Shown here piece by piece: positions 50,693 to 58,404 of a DNA stretch of 64,000 nt. The position numbers and the translations under genes are program-made. Position 1 is the stretch's first letter; the number at the start of each line of letters is the position of its first letter. This DNA comes from Micromonospora radicis (GTDB taxonomy: Bacteria > Actinomycetota > Actinomycetes > Mycobacteriales > Micromonosporaceae), in NCBI RefSeq assembly GCF_003583405.1, contig NZ_QXEC01000004.1, forward strand, positions 1 through 64,000, read 5' to 3'. Under the pieces are notes generated by a model, which saw only the letters and a list, made by a program, of their open reading frames with translations, had not been told where the DNA came from and ran no database searches.

Positions 50693-51193
50693 ATGGGGTG
50701 GGCCGGGGACGGGCAGTCGGAGCATTCGCGACGTCGGCAGCTGGTCCACCGTTATGTCGACCGGAAGGTGATCTGGCGGGTACGGATCTACGCCGCGGTG
50801 TTCGCCGCGACGCTGGTCGTCACGGTCGTCGACGTGCTGCTCGCCGGTGGCTGGACCTGGCTCCGGGCGCTGGTGGGGATCGTGGCCGGGGTGGTCGTCG
50901 GAGTCGCGGCGAGCCGGATGACGCGGCTGCGGTGGAACGAGTTCGAGCAGCGAGTTGTCGGCAGGATCGATGCGATCGGCCTGGTCGTGCTGGTCTGCTA
51001 CCTCACGTTCAGCATTCTCCGCGCCCGCATCGTCGGGCTGTGGGTACCGGCCGCGCAGGTGGCCGCGACGAGCATGGGCCTGCTGAGCGGTGCGATGCTC
51101 GGGCAGATCCTGGGCATCCGTCGAGGGCTGCGCCTGCTGGCCCGACGGCTGCTGGCCTGGCCCGTCGAGCCGACGACGCCCGCTGGGCGGTAG
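50693..51193 (+). CDS. Small membrane protein, unknown function
   Basis: The protein has 166 residues with about four hydrophobic segments (VWRVRIYAAVFAATLVVTVV is not exact; the first runs about residues 31-51), a soluble loop with TRLRWNEFEQRVVGRIDAIG, and an Arg/Leu-rich end. No family was recognised. TAGAGT lies 6 nt before the ATG, with no ribosome binding site, so the gene is probably leaderless. Divergent from the pyruvate oxidase gene. A 24-bp repeat that includes the stop codon follows. Confidence 0.7.
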   Translation: MGWAGDGQSEHSRRRQLVHRYVDRKVIWRVRIYAAVFAATLVVTVVDVLLAGGWTWLRALVGIVAGVVVGVAASRMTRLRWNEFEQRVVGRIDAIGLVVLVCYLTFSILRARIVGLWVPAAQVAATSMGLLSGAMLGQILGIRRGLRLLARRLLAWPVEPTTPAGR

Positions 51194-51217
51194 CCGACGA
51201 CGCCCGCCGGGCGGTAG
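51170..51217. repeat. 24-bp tandem duplication including a stop codon
   Basis: The last seven sense codons plus stop TAG of the membrane protein gene (51170-51193) are repeated once at 51194-51217 with one base change. The unit is a multiple of three and retains the TAG, giving two stops in frame. Confidence 0.9.
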
Positions 51218-51236
51218 CCCGTGAACACCGGTCGGG

Positions 51237-51989
51237 TCAGGGGCGGAAGCTGGCGCGGTACTCGGTGGGCGTACGGCCGGTCAGTTCCTGGAAGGCGGCG
51301 TTGAACGCCGACAGGGAGGTGTATCCGACCCGGTGGGCGATCGTGGTCACCGGGGTGTCGGCGGCGGACAACTCCTCGATGGCGCGCAGTACCCGCATCC
51401 GGCGCAGGGTCGCCCGCCAGGTCATCCCGGTCTCCGTGGCGAAGCGCCGGGCCAGTGACCGGGGCGCGAGGCCCACCTCGGCGGCCACCTCCTCGAACCG
51501 GATCTCACCCCCGAGTCGTTCCCCGGTGAACCGGAGGGCGTGGCGCAGCAGCGGTGAGCGTCCCGCCGGCAGCACCACGGGACTCGGCTGCTCGGCCAGC
51601 CGCCAGGTCACCGCCGCGAGCGCGGCGAACAGCGTCTCGGCATATGCGGTGAGCGGCTCCTCGCTCGCACCCCACTGGCCGCACTCGGCGAGCAGCGCCC
51701 GCGCCAGGGGACTGAGGTCGAACACGGTCAGCGGTGCCGGCGGCGGCGTGGTGAAGGCGGTGTCGAACAGTACCGACGCCGTGGTGGCCGGCTGCGGGAG
51801 GTCGACCCGGACCGGGTGCCCCGCCTCGATCAGCGCGGCCCGGGCCGGCGGCAACAACCACACCCGGTCCGCCGCCGCCAACCGCAGCGCGCCGGTGGAG
51901 GCACAGAGCAGGTAGTGCCGGTCGACGCAGAGGTCGCGCGCCGGCTGCGCGGAGAAACCGCGGACGAAACTGTACGCCTTGCGGCTCAT
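51237..51989 (-). CDS. AraC-family transcriptional regulator
   Basis: The protein has 250 residues. The C-terminal double helix-turn-helix (about 160-250) reads IRFEEVAAEVGLAPRSLARR and TTIAHRVGYTSLSAFNAAFQ, ending with GRTPTEYRASF, the AraC signature. The N-terminal 150 residues are a cupin-like sensing domain with DRHYLLCASTG. The ligand is unknown. GAGGTGACC precedes the ATG. The upstream antibiotic-biosynthesis-monooxygenase-like gene is on the same strand with 47 bp between, so it is a likely target or operon partner. Confidence 0.9.
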   Translation of the reverse strand: MSRKAYSFVRGFSAQPARDLCVDRHYLLCASTGALRLAAADRVWLLPPARAALIEAGHPVRVDLPQPATTASVLFDTAFTTPPPAPLTVFDLSPLARALLAECGQWGASEEPLTAYAETLFAALAAVTWRLAEQPSPVVLPAGRSPLLRHALRFTGERLGGEIRFEEVAAEVGLAPRSLARRFATETGMTWRATLRRMRVLRAIEELSAADTPVTTIAHRVGYTSLSAFNAAFQELTGRTPTEYRASFRP

Positions 51990-52036
51990 CGGTCACCTCG
52001 CCTCGGGCAGGTCGTCGCATCGTCGGCCGGGACCGG

Positions 52037-52339
52037 TCAGGCGACGGTCTCGCACAGCTCGGCGCGGAACCGGCGGCTCACCGGAGCACCGGCCATCATC
52101 GGCCGCAGGGCCGCGCCCGACCGGGCGAAGGGTGCCGAGGTCAGATAGCTCTGGAAGGACGCCTCGTCCGTCCACTCGTGCACGATGCTGACCCGGGTGT
52201 CGTCCTGCCGGCAGGCGTACACCCGGAAGGCCAGGTTGCCGGGCATCGCCCGGACCTGGTCGCGCTCGGCGTCGAGGCGGGCCAGGGCGACCGGGCGGTC
52301 GGTGGCGGCGACACTGAAGTCGACCATGGCGATGATCAC
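52037..52339 (-). CDS. Antibiotic biosynthesis monooxygenase (ABM) domain protein
   Basis: The protein has 100 residues. The ferredoxin-like ABM fold shows as IIAMVDFSVAAT, ALARLDAERDQVRAMPGNL, FRVYACRQDDTRVSIVHEW and TDEASFQSYLTSAPFA. Such dimers oxidise quinols or degrade reactive aromatics without metal, or act on haem; the substrate is unknown. GGAGG with 6 nt spacing supports the GTG start. It lies upstream of the AraC-family gene and divergent from the esterase gene. Confidence 0.82.
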   Translation of the reverse strand: MIIAMVDFSVAATDRPVALARLDAERDQVRAMPGNLAFRVYACRQDDTRVSIVHEWTDEASFQSYLTSAPFARSGAALRPMMAGAPVSRRFRAELCETVA

Positions 52340-52635
52340 GGGGTACCTCCGGGGGTGGGCGGCGGCTGCCGCGAACGGACGCCTCCGATCCTCGCCCCGC
52401 CGGCCGCCGCCGCGCCGCCGCCAGTCGGACACGTTCCCGCTCCCACCGGCCGCTGGCCGTCCGGCAGCCGGGAACTCAGTGCCGCTTGGTGTGTTCGAGG
52501 AAGGAGCGCCAAGCGGGCGGCGCGAAGATGAGTGCCGGGCCGTCCGGGGCCTTGTGCCGGGGCCACCCCACGCCTTCCCCCGCGCCGGGCGGCCCCGGGT
52601 CCAACACTCGCGGCGAGGCAAGGCATCAGCATGCC

Positions 52636-52664
52636 TTGATATGTTATCGCTCACACGATACGTT
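52636..52664 (+). promoter_or_regulatory. Promoter with LacI-type operator for the esterase gene
   Basis: TTGATA (52636-52641) and TACGTT (52659-52664) are 17 bp apart, close to consensus. The spacer begins TGTTATCGCTCACA, which matches 12 of 14 bases of the TGTTAGCGCTAACA-like palindromes bound by actinomycete LacI-family repressors of plant-polymer genes. The rest of 52340-52788 shows no gene. Confidence 0.55.
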
Positions 52665-52788
52665 CCGATGTGGGAGTCAGGGCACGCTCGACCCGCCCTC
52701 GCCGGTCCGGGATCCCGGTGAGTGGCCGACCGCTACGTCGACTCAGCCCGCACCTCCCGCGCGTCCGTGCGACGCGGAACGGAGCAAC

Positions 52789-54090
52789 ATGATGGTGAGA
52801 ACCAGATCCCTCTTCGGGCCCGCCGCCCTCGCGGCGCTGCTCGTCCTGGCCTCGGGAGCCGTGGCCCTGGGCGCCGGCCCCGGCGCCAGCGCGTCGGCCA
52901 ACGACGTCGGCACCCTGGCGGCCACCGCCGGCTGCGGCCGGGCACCCGGACTCAACAGCGGAACGCACACCATCCAGAGCAACGGCAAGAGCCGCAGCTA
53001 CATCCTGCGGATCCCGGCCAACTACAACAACAACAACCCGTACCGGCTGGTCATCGGCCTGCACTGGCGCGGCGGTACGGCGGTGGACGTGGACACCGGG
53101 CAGACCGTGCAGCGCGACACCTGGTCGTACTACGGGCTGCGGCAACTGGCCAACAACAGCACCATCTTCGTGGCACCGCAGGGGCTCAACAACGGCTGGG
53201 CCAACTCCGGCGGCGAGGACGTGACCTTCATCGACGACCTGCTGCGGCAGGTCGAGGCGAACCTCTGCGTGGAGACCACCCAGCGCTTCGCGCTCGGCTT
53301 CAGCTGGGGCGGCGGGATGAGCTACGCGCTGGCCTGCGCCCGGCCCAACGTGTTCCGCGCCGTCGCGGTGTACGCCGGTGGGCAGATCAGCGGTTGCAGC
53401 GGCGGCACCGGCCGGATCGCCTACTTCGGGGCCCACGGCATCCGGGACGGTGTGCTCGGCATCTCCGGCGGGCGTTCGCTGCGCGACCGGTTCGTCAACA
53501 ACAACGGCTGCACCCCGCAGAACCCGCCGGAGCCGACGCAGGGCAGCCTGACCCACCGCACCACCACGTACTCCGGTTGCGCGGCGGGCTACCCGGTGGT
53601 GTGGGCCGCGTTCGACGAGGGTCACATCGCCGCGCCGCAGGACGGCGCGCCCGGTGACAGCGGCTCGCGGACCTGGCTCCCGGCCGAGACCTGGCGGTTC
53701 TTCACCCAGTTCGGCGGCAGCACCCCGCCGCCGACCAGCCCGCCGCCGACCACCCCGCCGCCGACCGGCACCGGCGCCTGCCGGGTCGCCGTCACGGTCA
53801 ACGCCTGGAACAACGGCCTGACCGAGGACATCACCATCACCAACACCGGCAGCAGCACCGTCAACGGCTGGTCGCTGGTCTTCACCCTGCCCGGCGGGCA
53901 GACCATCACCGGCGGCTGGAACGCCAGCTACTCGCCCACCTCGGGGCAGGTCACCGCGCGCAACGTGTCGTACAACGGCAGCATCGCGCCCGGTGCCTCG
54001 GTCGGGATCGGCTTCCAGGCCACCCACACCGGCAACTCCGCCAGACCGTCGTCGTTCACGCTCAACGGCGCCACCTGCACCATCGCCTGA
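52789..54090 (+). CDS. Secreted CE1/PHB-depolymerase-like esterase with CBM2
   Basis: The protein has 433 residues: signal peptide (about 1-38), an alpha/beta-hydrolase esterase domain with GFSWGGG (Ser172), HGIRDGV (Asp220) and DEGHIAA (His279), a PPTSPPPTTPPP linker and a C-terminal CBM2 (about 325-433) with VTARNVSYNG. It resembles feruloyl or acetyl xylan esterases and polyhydroxybutyrate depolymerases. CBM2 suggests a plant-wall substrate. Two ATG codons lie in tandem; GGAG favours the second by spacing. Same overall plan as the LPMO gene at 22765. Confidence 0.9.
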   Translation: MMVRTRSLFGPAALAALLVLASGAVALGAGPGASASANDVGTLAATAGCGRAPGLNSGTHTIQSNGKSRSYILRIPANYNNNNPYRLVIGLHWRGGTAVDVDTGQTVQRDTWSYYGLRQLANNSTIFVAPQGLNNGWANSGGEDVTFIDDLLRQVEANLCVETTQRFALGFSWGGGMSYALACARPNVFRAVAVYAGGQISGCSGGTGRIAYFGAHGIRDGVLGISGGRSLRDRFVNNNGCTPQNPPEPTQGSLTHRTTTYSGCAAGYPVVWAAFDEGHIAAPQDGAPGDSGSRTWLPAETWRFFTQFGGSTPPPTSPPPTTPPPTGTGACRVAVTVNAWNNGLTEDITITNTGSSTVNGWSLVFTLPGGQTITGGWNASYSPTSGQVTARNVSYNGSIAPGASVGIGFQATHTGNSARPSSFTLNGATCTIA

Positions 54091-54214
54091 CCGGCGGCGC
54101 CGAGCCGACGGCCCGGGTCGCGGAACACGACGCGGCTCGGGCCGTCGCCCGTCCCCGAGCAGGGGCCCCGCTCCGCCCCGGACGTCGAGCGGTGCCCTTC
54201 CTTACACTCGGCGG

Positions 54215-55027
54215 GTGCCTGTGGAGCTGATCACCGAGCCGGACGACGAGCGGATCGCCGACTACCGTGCGTTGACCGACGTGGAACTACGGACCCGCTG
54301 GGAACCGCCGCACGGGCTGTTCATCGCCGAGGGGGAACTGGTGCTGCGCCGGGCACTGCGGGCCGGCTACCCGGCCCGGTCGTACCTGGTCGACGCCAAG
54401 CGGGTCGACCAACTCGCCGACCTGGACACCGGCGACGCCCCGGTGTACGCCGCCACCCCCGAGGTGTTGCGCGAGGCCACCGGCTTCCATGTGCACCGGG
54501 GGGTGCTCGCCTCGTTCCGGCGTACCCCACTACCGCCCGCCGCGCAGGTGCTGGCCACGGCCCGCCGCGTGGTCATCCTCGAAGACGTGAACAACCACAC
54601 CAACCTGGGCGCGATCTTCCGGGCGGTCGCCGCGCTCGGGGTGGACGCCGTGCTGCTCTCGCCGTCCTGCGCCGACCCGCTCTACCGGCGCAGCGTACGG
54701 GTCAGCATGGGCGAGGTGTTCGCGGTGCCGTACGCGAAGCTGGAGCCGTGGCCGACGGCGCTGACCGACGTACGCGACGCCGGTTTCACCGTACTGGCGA
54801 TGACCCCCGCCCCCGACGCGGTGCCGATCCAGCGACTGACCCCGGCCCAGCGGAGCCGGGCCGCGCTGCTGCTCGGCGCCGAGGGCGCCGGGCTGACCGC
54901 CACGGCGATGGCGGCCAGTGACGTACGGGTGGTGATCCCGATGCGTCGCGGCGTCGACTCGCTCAACGTCGCCGCCGCGACCGCCGTCGCCTGTTGGGAG
55001 CTGAGCCGCGACGACGACCCCGCCTGA
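54215..55027 (+). CDS. SpoU/TrmH-family RNA methyltransferase
   Basis: The protein has 270 residues. An N-terminal substrate-binding domain (HGLFIAEGELVLRRALRAGY) is followed by the knotted SPOUT domain with VVILEDVNNHTNLGAIFRAV, LLSPSCADPLYRRSVRVSMG, LLLGAEGAGLT and VVIPMRRGVDSLNVAAATAV, which bind S-adenosylmethionine. It methylates a ribose in rRNA or tRNA; the site cannot be read from the sequence. TACACT lies 6 nt before the GTG and no ribosome binding site is seen, so it is probably leaderless. Confidence 0.9.
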   Translation: MPVELITEPDDERIADYRALTDVELRTRWEPPHGLFIAEGELVLRRALRAGYPARSYLVDAKRVDQLADLDTGDAPVYAATPEVLREATGFHVHRGVLASFRRTPLPPAAQVLATARRVVILEDVNNHTNLGAIFRAVAALGVDAVLLSPSCADPLYRRSVRVSMGEVFAVPYAKLEPWPTALTDVRDAGFTVLAMTPAPDAVPIQRLTPAQRSRAALLLGAEGAGLTATAMAASDVRVVIPMRRGVDSLNVAAATAVACWELSRDDDPA

Positions 55028-55101
55028 GCTGGCGCCCGACCGTATCGGCCGGTCGGCCGGCGGTTACCGGAACCGGAGTAACGGACGGTAGCGTGTCGCG
55101 G

Positions 55102-56877
55102 GTGTTCCCTACCGTCCGTGAGGTCCTCGCGTTGGACCCGGTCCGCCACGGTGCGCCGCGGCTGGTCGCCGGGGAGGCCGGGCTGGACCGGCCGGTGCGC
55201 TGGGTGCACGTGACCGAGGTGCCGGACATCGCCACCCTGCTCGGCGGTGGCGAACTGGTCCTCACCACCGGCATCGGACTGCCCGCCGACGACGCCGGCC
55301 TGCGGGCCTTCATCGGTGACCTGGCCGGCGTCGGTGTCTCCGGGCTGGTGGTCGAGCTGGGCCGCCGCTACCTCAGCGGGGTACCGAGGGTGATGGCCGC
55401 CGCCGCCGGACGGCACGGGCTGCCGCTGGTCGAGCTGCGCCGGGCCACCCCGTTCGTCCGGATCACCGAGGCGGTACACGCCCTGATCGTGGACGCCCAG
55501 CTCACCGAGTTGCGCGCCACCGAGGAGATCCACCAGCGGTTCACCGAGCTGTCGGTGGAGGGCGCCGACCCGGACGAGGTGGTCCGGCAGGCCGCCGAGC
55601 TGTCCGGTTGCCCGGTGGTGCTGGAGAACCTGTCCCGCCAGGTGCTCGCGTACGACCCGGCGGGGGAGAGCGCCGAACTGCTGCTCGACGGCTGGGAGCA
55701 GCACTCCCGGCGGATCCGGCCGACCGGGCGCACCGCGTACGACCCGGACAGTGGCTGGCTGGTGACCATGGTCGGCGCCCGGGGCGAGGACTGGGGGCGG
55801 CTGCTGCTGCGCTGGCCCGGCAGTGGTGGCCTCGGTGTGGGCGGCGACGACCTGAGCGGGGTGGACGGCACGGGAACGCCGCCGACGCGGCTGACGATCC
55901 TGGTCGAGCGGGCTGCCTCGACGCTCGCGTTGGGGCGGCTGATCCGGCGCGATGCCGAGGGCCTGGAGCGGCAGATCCACCGTACCCTGCTCACCGCGCT
56001 GCTGGACCGGTCCCGGCCGGTGGACGAGGTGGCCCTGCGCGCCCGGGCGCTGGGTCTGGTGCTGGACCGCCGACACCTGGTCGGCGTGGTGGTCCGGCAC
56101 CGGGCCGACAGCCCCACCGGCGATCCCGGCGCCGGCGGGGAGTGGGGACTGGCCGATGTCGACCCCGGTCCGGCCCGACTGCGCGACCTCGCCGAGGCGG
56201 TGGGACAGGCGATGCGGGATGCGAACCTGACCGCGTTGACCAGCGCGGTGGACGATCACGCGGTCGGTGCGCTGCTCGCGCTACCCGATGCGGCCGGGGA
56301 GGATCGGGCCCTGGCTGCCTTTGCCGCCGCATTGCGGCGGGGCCGCCCCGACAGCCGGTCGGTCGACGCAGCGGCTCGGACCGGCGGCCCGGCCTACCCG
56401 GGTCGTCCCGGTGGCGATGCGGCTGACGCCGGGCTGATCGTCGCCGCCGGGTCCGGGGTGGCCAGTCTGCGGGAGGCGGGCCGGTCGCTGATCGAGGCCC
56501 GCCAGGTCGCCGAGGCGGCTCGGCGGGACCGGCGGGACCTGGCGATCTTCCGGTTGCCGCACGTCGGGCTCGCCGGCCTGCTGCATCTGTTGCGCGACGA
56601 GCCGCGCCTGCAAACGTTCGTCGAACGAGAGCTGGGTGCCCTGCTGGCGTACGACGCCCGCCACCCGCGCGAACAACTGCTCGGCACCCTGCGCGCGTAC
56701 CTGGAACAGGGTCGGAACAAGTCGGCGGCGGCTGCCGCGGCCCACCTGTCCCGCCCGGCCTTCTATGAACGGCTGGCCCGCGTCGCCCGAGTCCTGGAGG
56801 CGGACCTCGACTCCGTCGAGACCTGCCTCTCCCTCCACGTAGCCCTCCTCGCCCTAGACACCATCCGCACCCCCTAA
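55102..56877 (+). CDS. PucR-family transcriptional regulator
   Basis: The protein has 591 residues. The N-terminal PucR domain (PTVREVLALDPVRHGAPRLV, LLGGGELVLTTGIGLPAD) precedes a GAF/GGDEF-like middle and a C-terminal helix-turn-helix (RAYLEQGRNKSAAAAAAHLS, RPAFYERLARVARVLEADLD). Family members control purine or amino acid catabolism. A 70-residue Gly/Ala/Asp-rich insertion sits near 430-500. GTG at 55102 follows TAGCGT by 7 nt and would be leaderless; a GTG three codons earlier is the alternative. It may regulate the aminotransferase/MmsA genes 4 kb away, but this is conjecture. Confidence 0.88.
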   Translation: MFPTVREVLALDPVRHGAPRLVAGEAGLDRPVRWVHVTEVPDIATLLGGGELVLTTGIGLPADDAGLRAFIGDLAGVGVSGLVVELGRRYLSGVPRVMAAAAGRHGLPLVELRRATPFVRITEAVHALIVDAQLTELRATEEIHQRFTELSVEGADPDEVVRQAAELSGCPVVLENLSRQVLAYDPAGESAELLLDGWEQHSRRIRPTGRTAYDPDSGWLVTMVGARGEDWGRLLLRWPGSGGLGVGGDDLSGVDGTGTPPTRLTILVERAASTLALGRLIRRDAEGLERQIHRTLLTALLDRSRPVDEVALRARALGLVLDRRHLVGVVVRHRADSPTGDPGAGGEWGLADVDPGPARLRDLAEAVGQAMRDANLTALTSAVDDHAVGALLALPDAAGEDRALAAFAAALRRGRPDSRSVDAAARTGGPAYPGRPGGDAADAGLIVAAGSGVASLREAGRSLIEARQVAEAARRDRRDLAIFRLPHVGLAGLLHLLRDEPRLQTFVERELGALLAYDARHPREQLLGTLRAYLEQGRNKSAAAAAAHLSRPAFYERLARVARVLEADLDSVETCLSLHVALLALDTIRTP

Positions 56878-56900
56878 CCTCCCACCCCACCCCAGACGTT

Positions 56901-56961
56901 GTTGATCATGAAGTTGTTGTCATTCGGCCCGGCGTGTCTTGACAACAACTTCATGATCAAC
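56901..56961. repeat. Palindromic element class D, copy 2
   Basis: Perfect 22-bp arms (56901-56922 and 56940-56961; outer arm GTTGATCATGAAGTTGTTGT) with a 17-base loop. The right arm contains the stop codon of murL. It lies 24 bases after the PucR gene stop, between convergent genes. Confidence 0.92.
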
Positions 56962-58315
56962 CCGCGGAGAGGGAGGGGAGGGCCTTGGTGTAGGCGGGTG
57001 GGATATAGGAGGGGCCGCCGCCGGGGGTGAAGACGTCGGAGGTGGCGGCGGTGGCCCAGGCGCTGTCGGGGACGGCGGCGACCAGGGCGGTCACCACCGG
57101 GGTGTCCCGCCACTCGGGTTGCTGGGCCAGCAGGCTGAGCGCCACCACCGACTCCTCGACCTCGCCGACGCACTCGAACGGTTTGTGCCCGTCCACGCCG
57201 AGCAGTTCCCGGTAACCGGGGATCTGCGTGGCGTCGGCCAGCAGGTCACCACCGAAGATGTGGGTGATCCGCGCGCGGGGCATGAACGGCGCCAGGGCCA
57301 GGAAGACGAACCGGCACTTGGGGCAGTCGCGGCACCAGCGTTCGCTGGCGTCGTGCAGCTTGAACGCGGCGTTGCAGCTGGTCACCACGTCGTCGTAGCG
57401 GTCGACGGTGGCGAACAGCCGGGCGATGTGCAGCTCCGACAGCGGCCGCAACAGGGAGAAGTACGGCTCGGCCAGCCCGGCGTGCTCGGCCAGCGCCACC
57501 CGCAACAGCCCCTCGGCCTCGACGCCCTTGGACCACTGGTGGTTGATCTCGTGACCGTTCCAGATCAGGTTCGGGTCCGACGCCGAGCGTTCGTTGGACA
57601 TCACCACCGGACCCAGCCCGTGCAGCACCGCCGTGGCGACGGCGATCAGCGAGTTGATCGCGGTCACCGGGATGTGCCCGTTGCGGGCGCCGGCCGCGTT
57701 CAGCTCGAACAGCACCGGGTCGATCCGCCGCCGCGCCGCGAGCGCGGGCAGCCCCGACGCCGCGTTCACCGCCTTGATCACGTGGTTCGGGTTGACCGAG
57801 AAGGGCACCGGATCCAGGCCGGCGCGGCGCAACGCCTCCAGGCTGACGATCGAGTCCTTGCCGCCACCGACCGCCGACAGCGGGCGCCGGTCCGCGTTGT
57901 CGTACTCGGCGGCGGGCTGCACCCGGCCGTCCGGGACGCGCGGCACCAGCTCCAGCACGTACGGTAGCTGGTTGCGGTAGGCGTACTCGGCCAGGCCCTT
58001 GGTGTACACGGCGGTGACGAACTCGACGGCGGCCGGGCCGAGCGGCGCCGGCAGCACCAGCTGCCCCGGCGCGGCGGCCTTGTAGTAGCTGACGCCGGCC
58101 ACCACGTGCAGTAGCTCCAACACCCGGCCGAGCGCCGCCACGGCCGCGTCCGACGGCGACTCCTCGGGCACCGGCAGCGTGATCACCTCGGTGAACCGCT
58201 GCTCGCCGTCGGGCCCGGTCAGGGCGTAGTCGAACAACGCCTCCCCGGTGGAGAGGTCGATCGAGTAGGACGGGAAGGTGAACGCGTCCATCCGCGCCAG
58301 CTGCGTATTGGGCAC
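56957..58315 (-). CDS. murL: UDP-MurNAc-L-Ala-L-Glu epimerase
   Basis: The protein has 452 residues. It has an ATP-binding PP-loop GGGKDS (150-155) and a Cys cluster (Cys314, Cys328, Cys331, Cys334) in ASERWCRDCPKCRF. These fit MurL, which uses ATP to epimerise the terminal L-Glu of UDP-MurNAc-L-Ala-L-Glu into D-Glu, as established for Xanthomonas oryzae. The divergent neighbour encodes MurD2, its partner. TAGTAT lies 5 nt before the GTG, so it may be leaderless. The stop codon comes from a palindromic repeat. Cytoplasmic; no signal. The pair strengthens the call, though neither gene has been tested here. Confidence 0.85.
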   Translation of the reverse strand: MPNTQLARMDAFTFPSYSIDLSTGEALFDYALTGPDGEQRFTEVITLPVPEESPSDAAVAALGRVLELLHVVAGVSYYKAAAPGQLVLPAPLGPAAVEFVTAVYTKGLAEYAYRNQLPYVLELVPRVPDGRVQPAAEYDNADRRPLSAVGGGKDSIVSLEALRRAGLDPVPFSVNPNHVIKAVNAASGLPALAARRRIDPVLFELNAAGARNGHIPVTAINSLIAVATAVLHGLGPVVMSNERSASDPNLIWNGHEINHQWSKGVEAEGLLRVALAEHAGLAEPYFSLLRPLSELHIARLFATVDRYDDVVTSCNAAFKLHDASERWCRDCPKCRFVFLALAPFMPRARITHIFGGDLLADATQIPGYRELLGVDGHKPFECVGEVEESVVALSLLAQQPEWRDTPVVTALVAAVPDSAWATAATSDVFTPGGGPSYIPPAYTKALPSLSAG

Positions 58316-58404
58316 ACGCCATACTAGGCCCTGGTTCGTCCGGCCGTGCCCGGCTCCGGACGGACCGTGCCGTGGCCTGCCCCCGTCGCACCCGAGGAGA
58401 AGCT

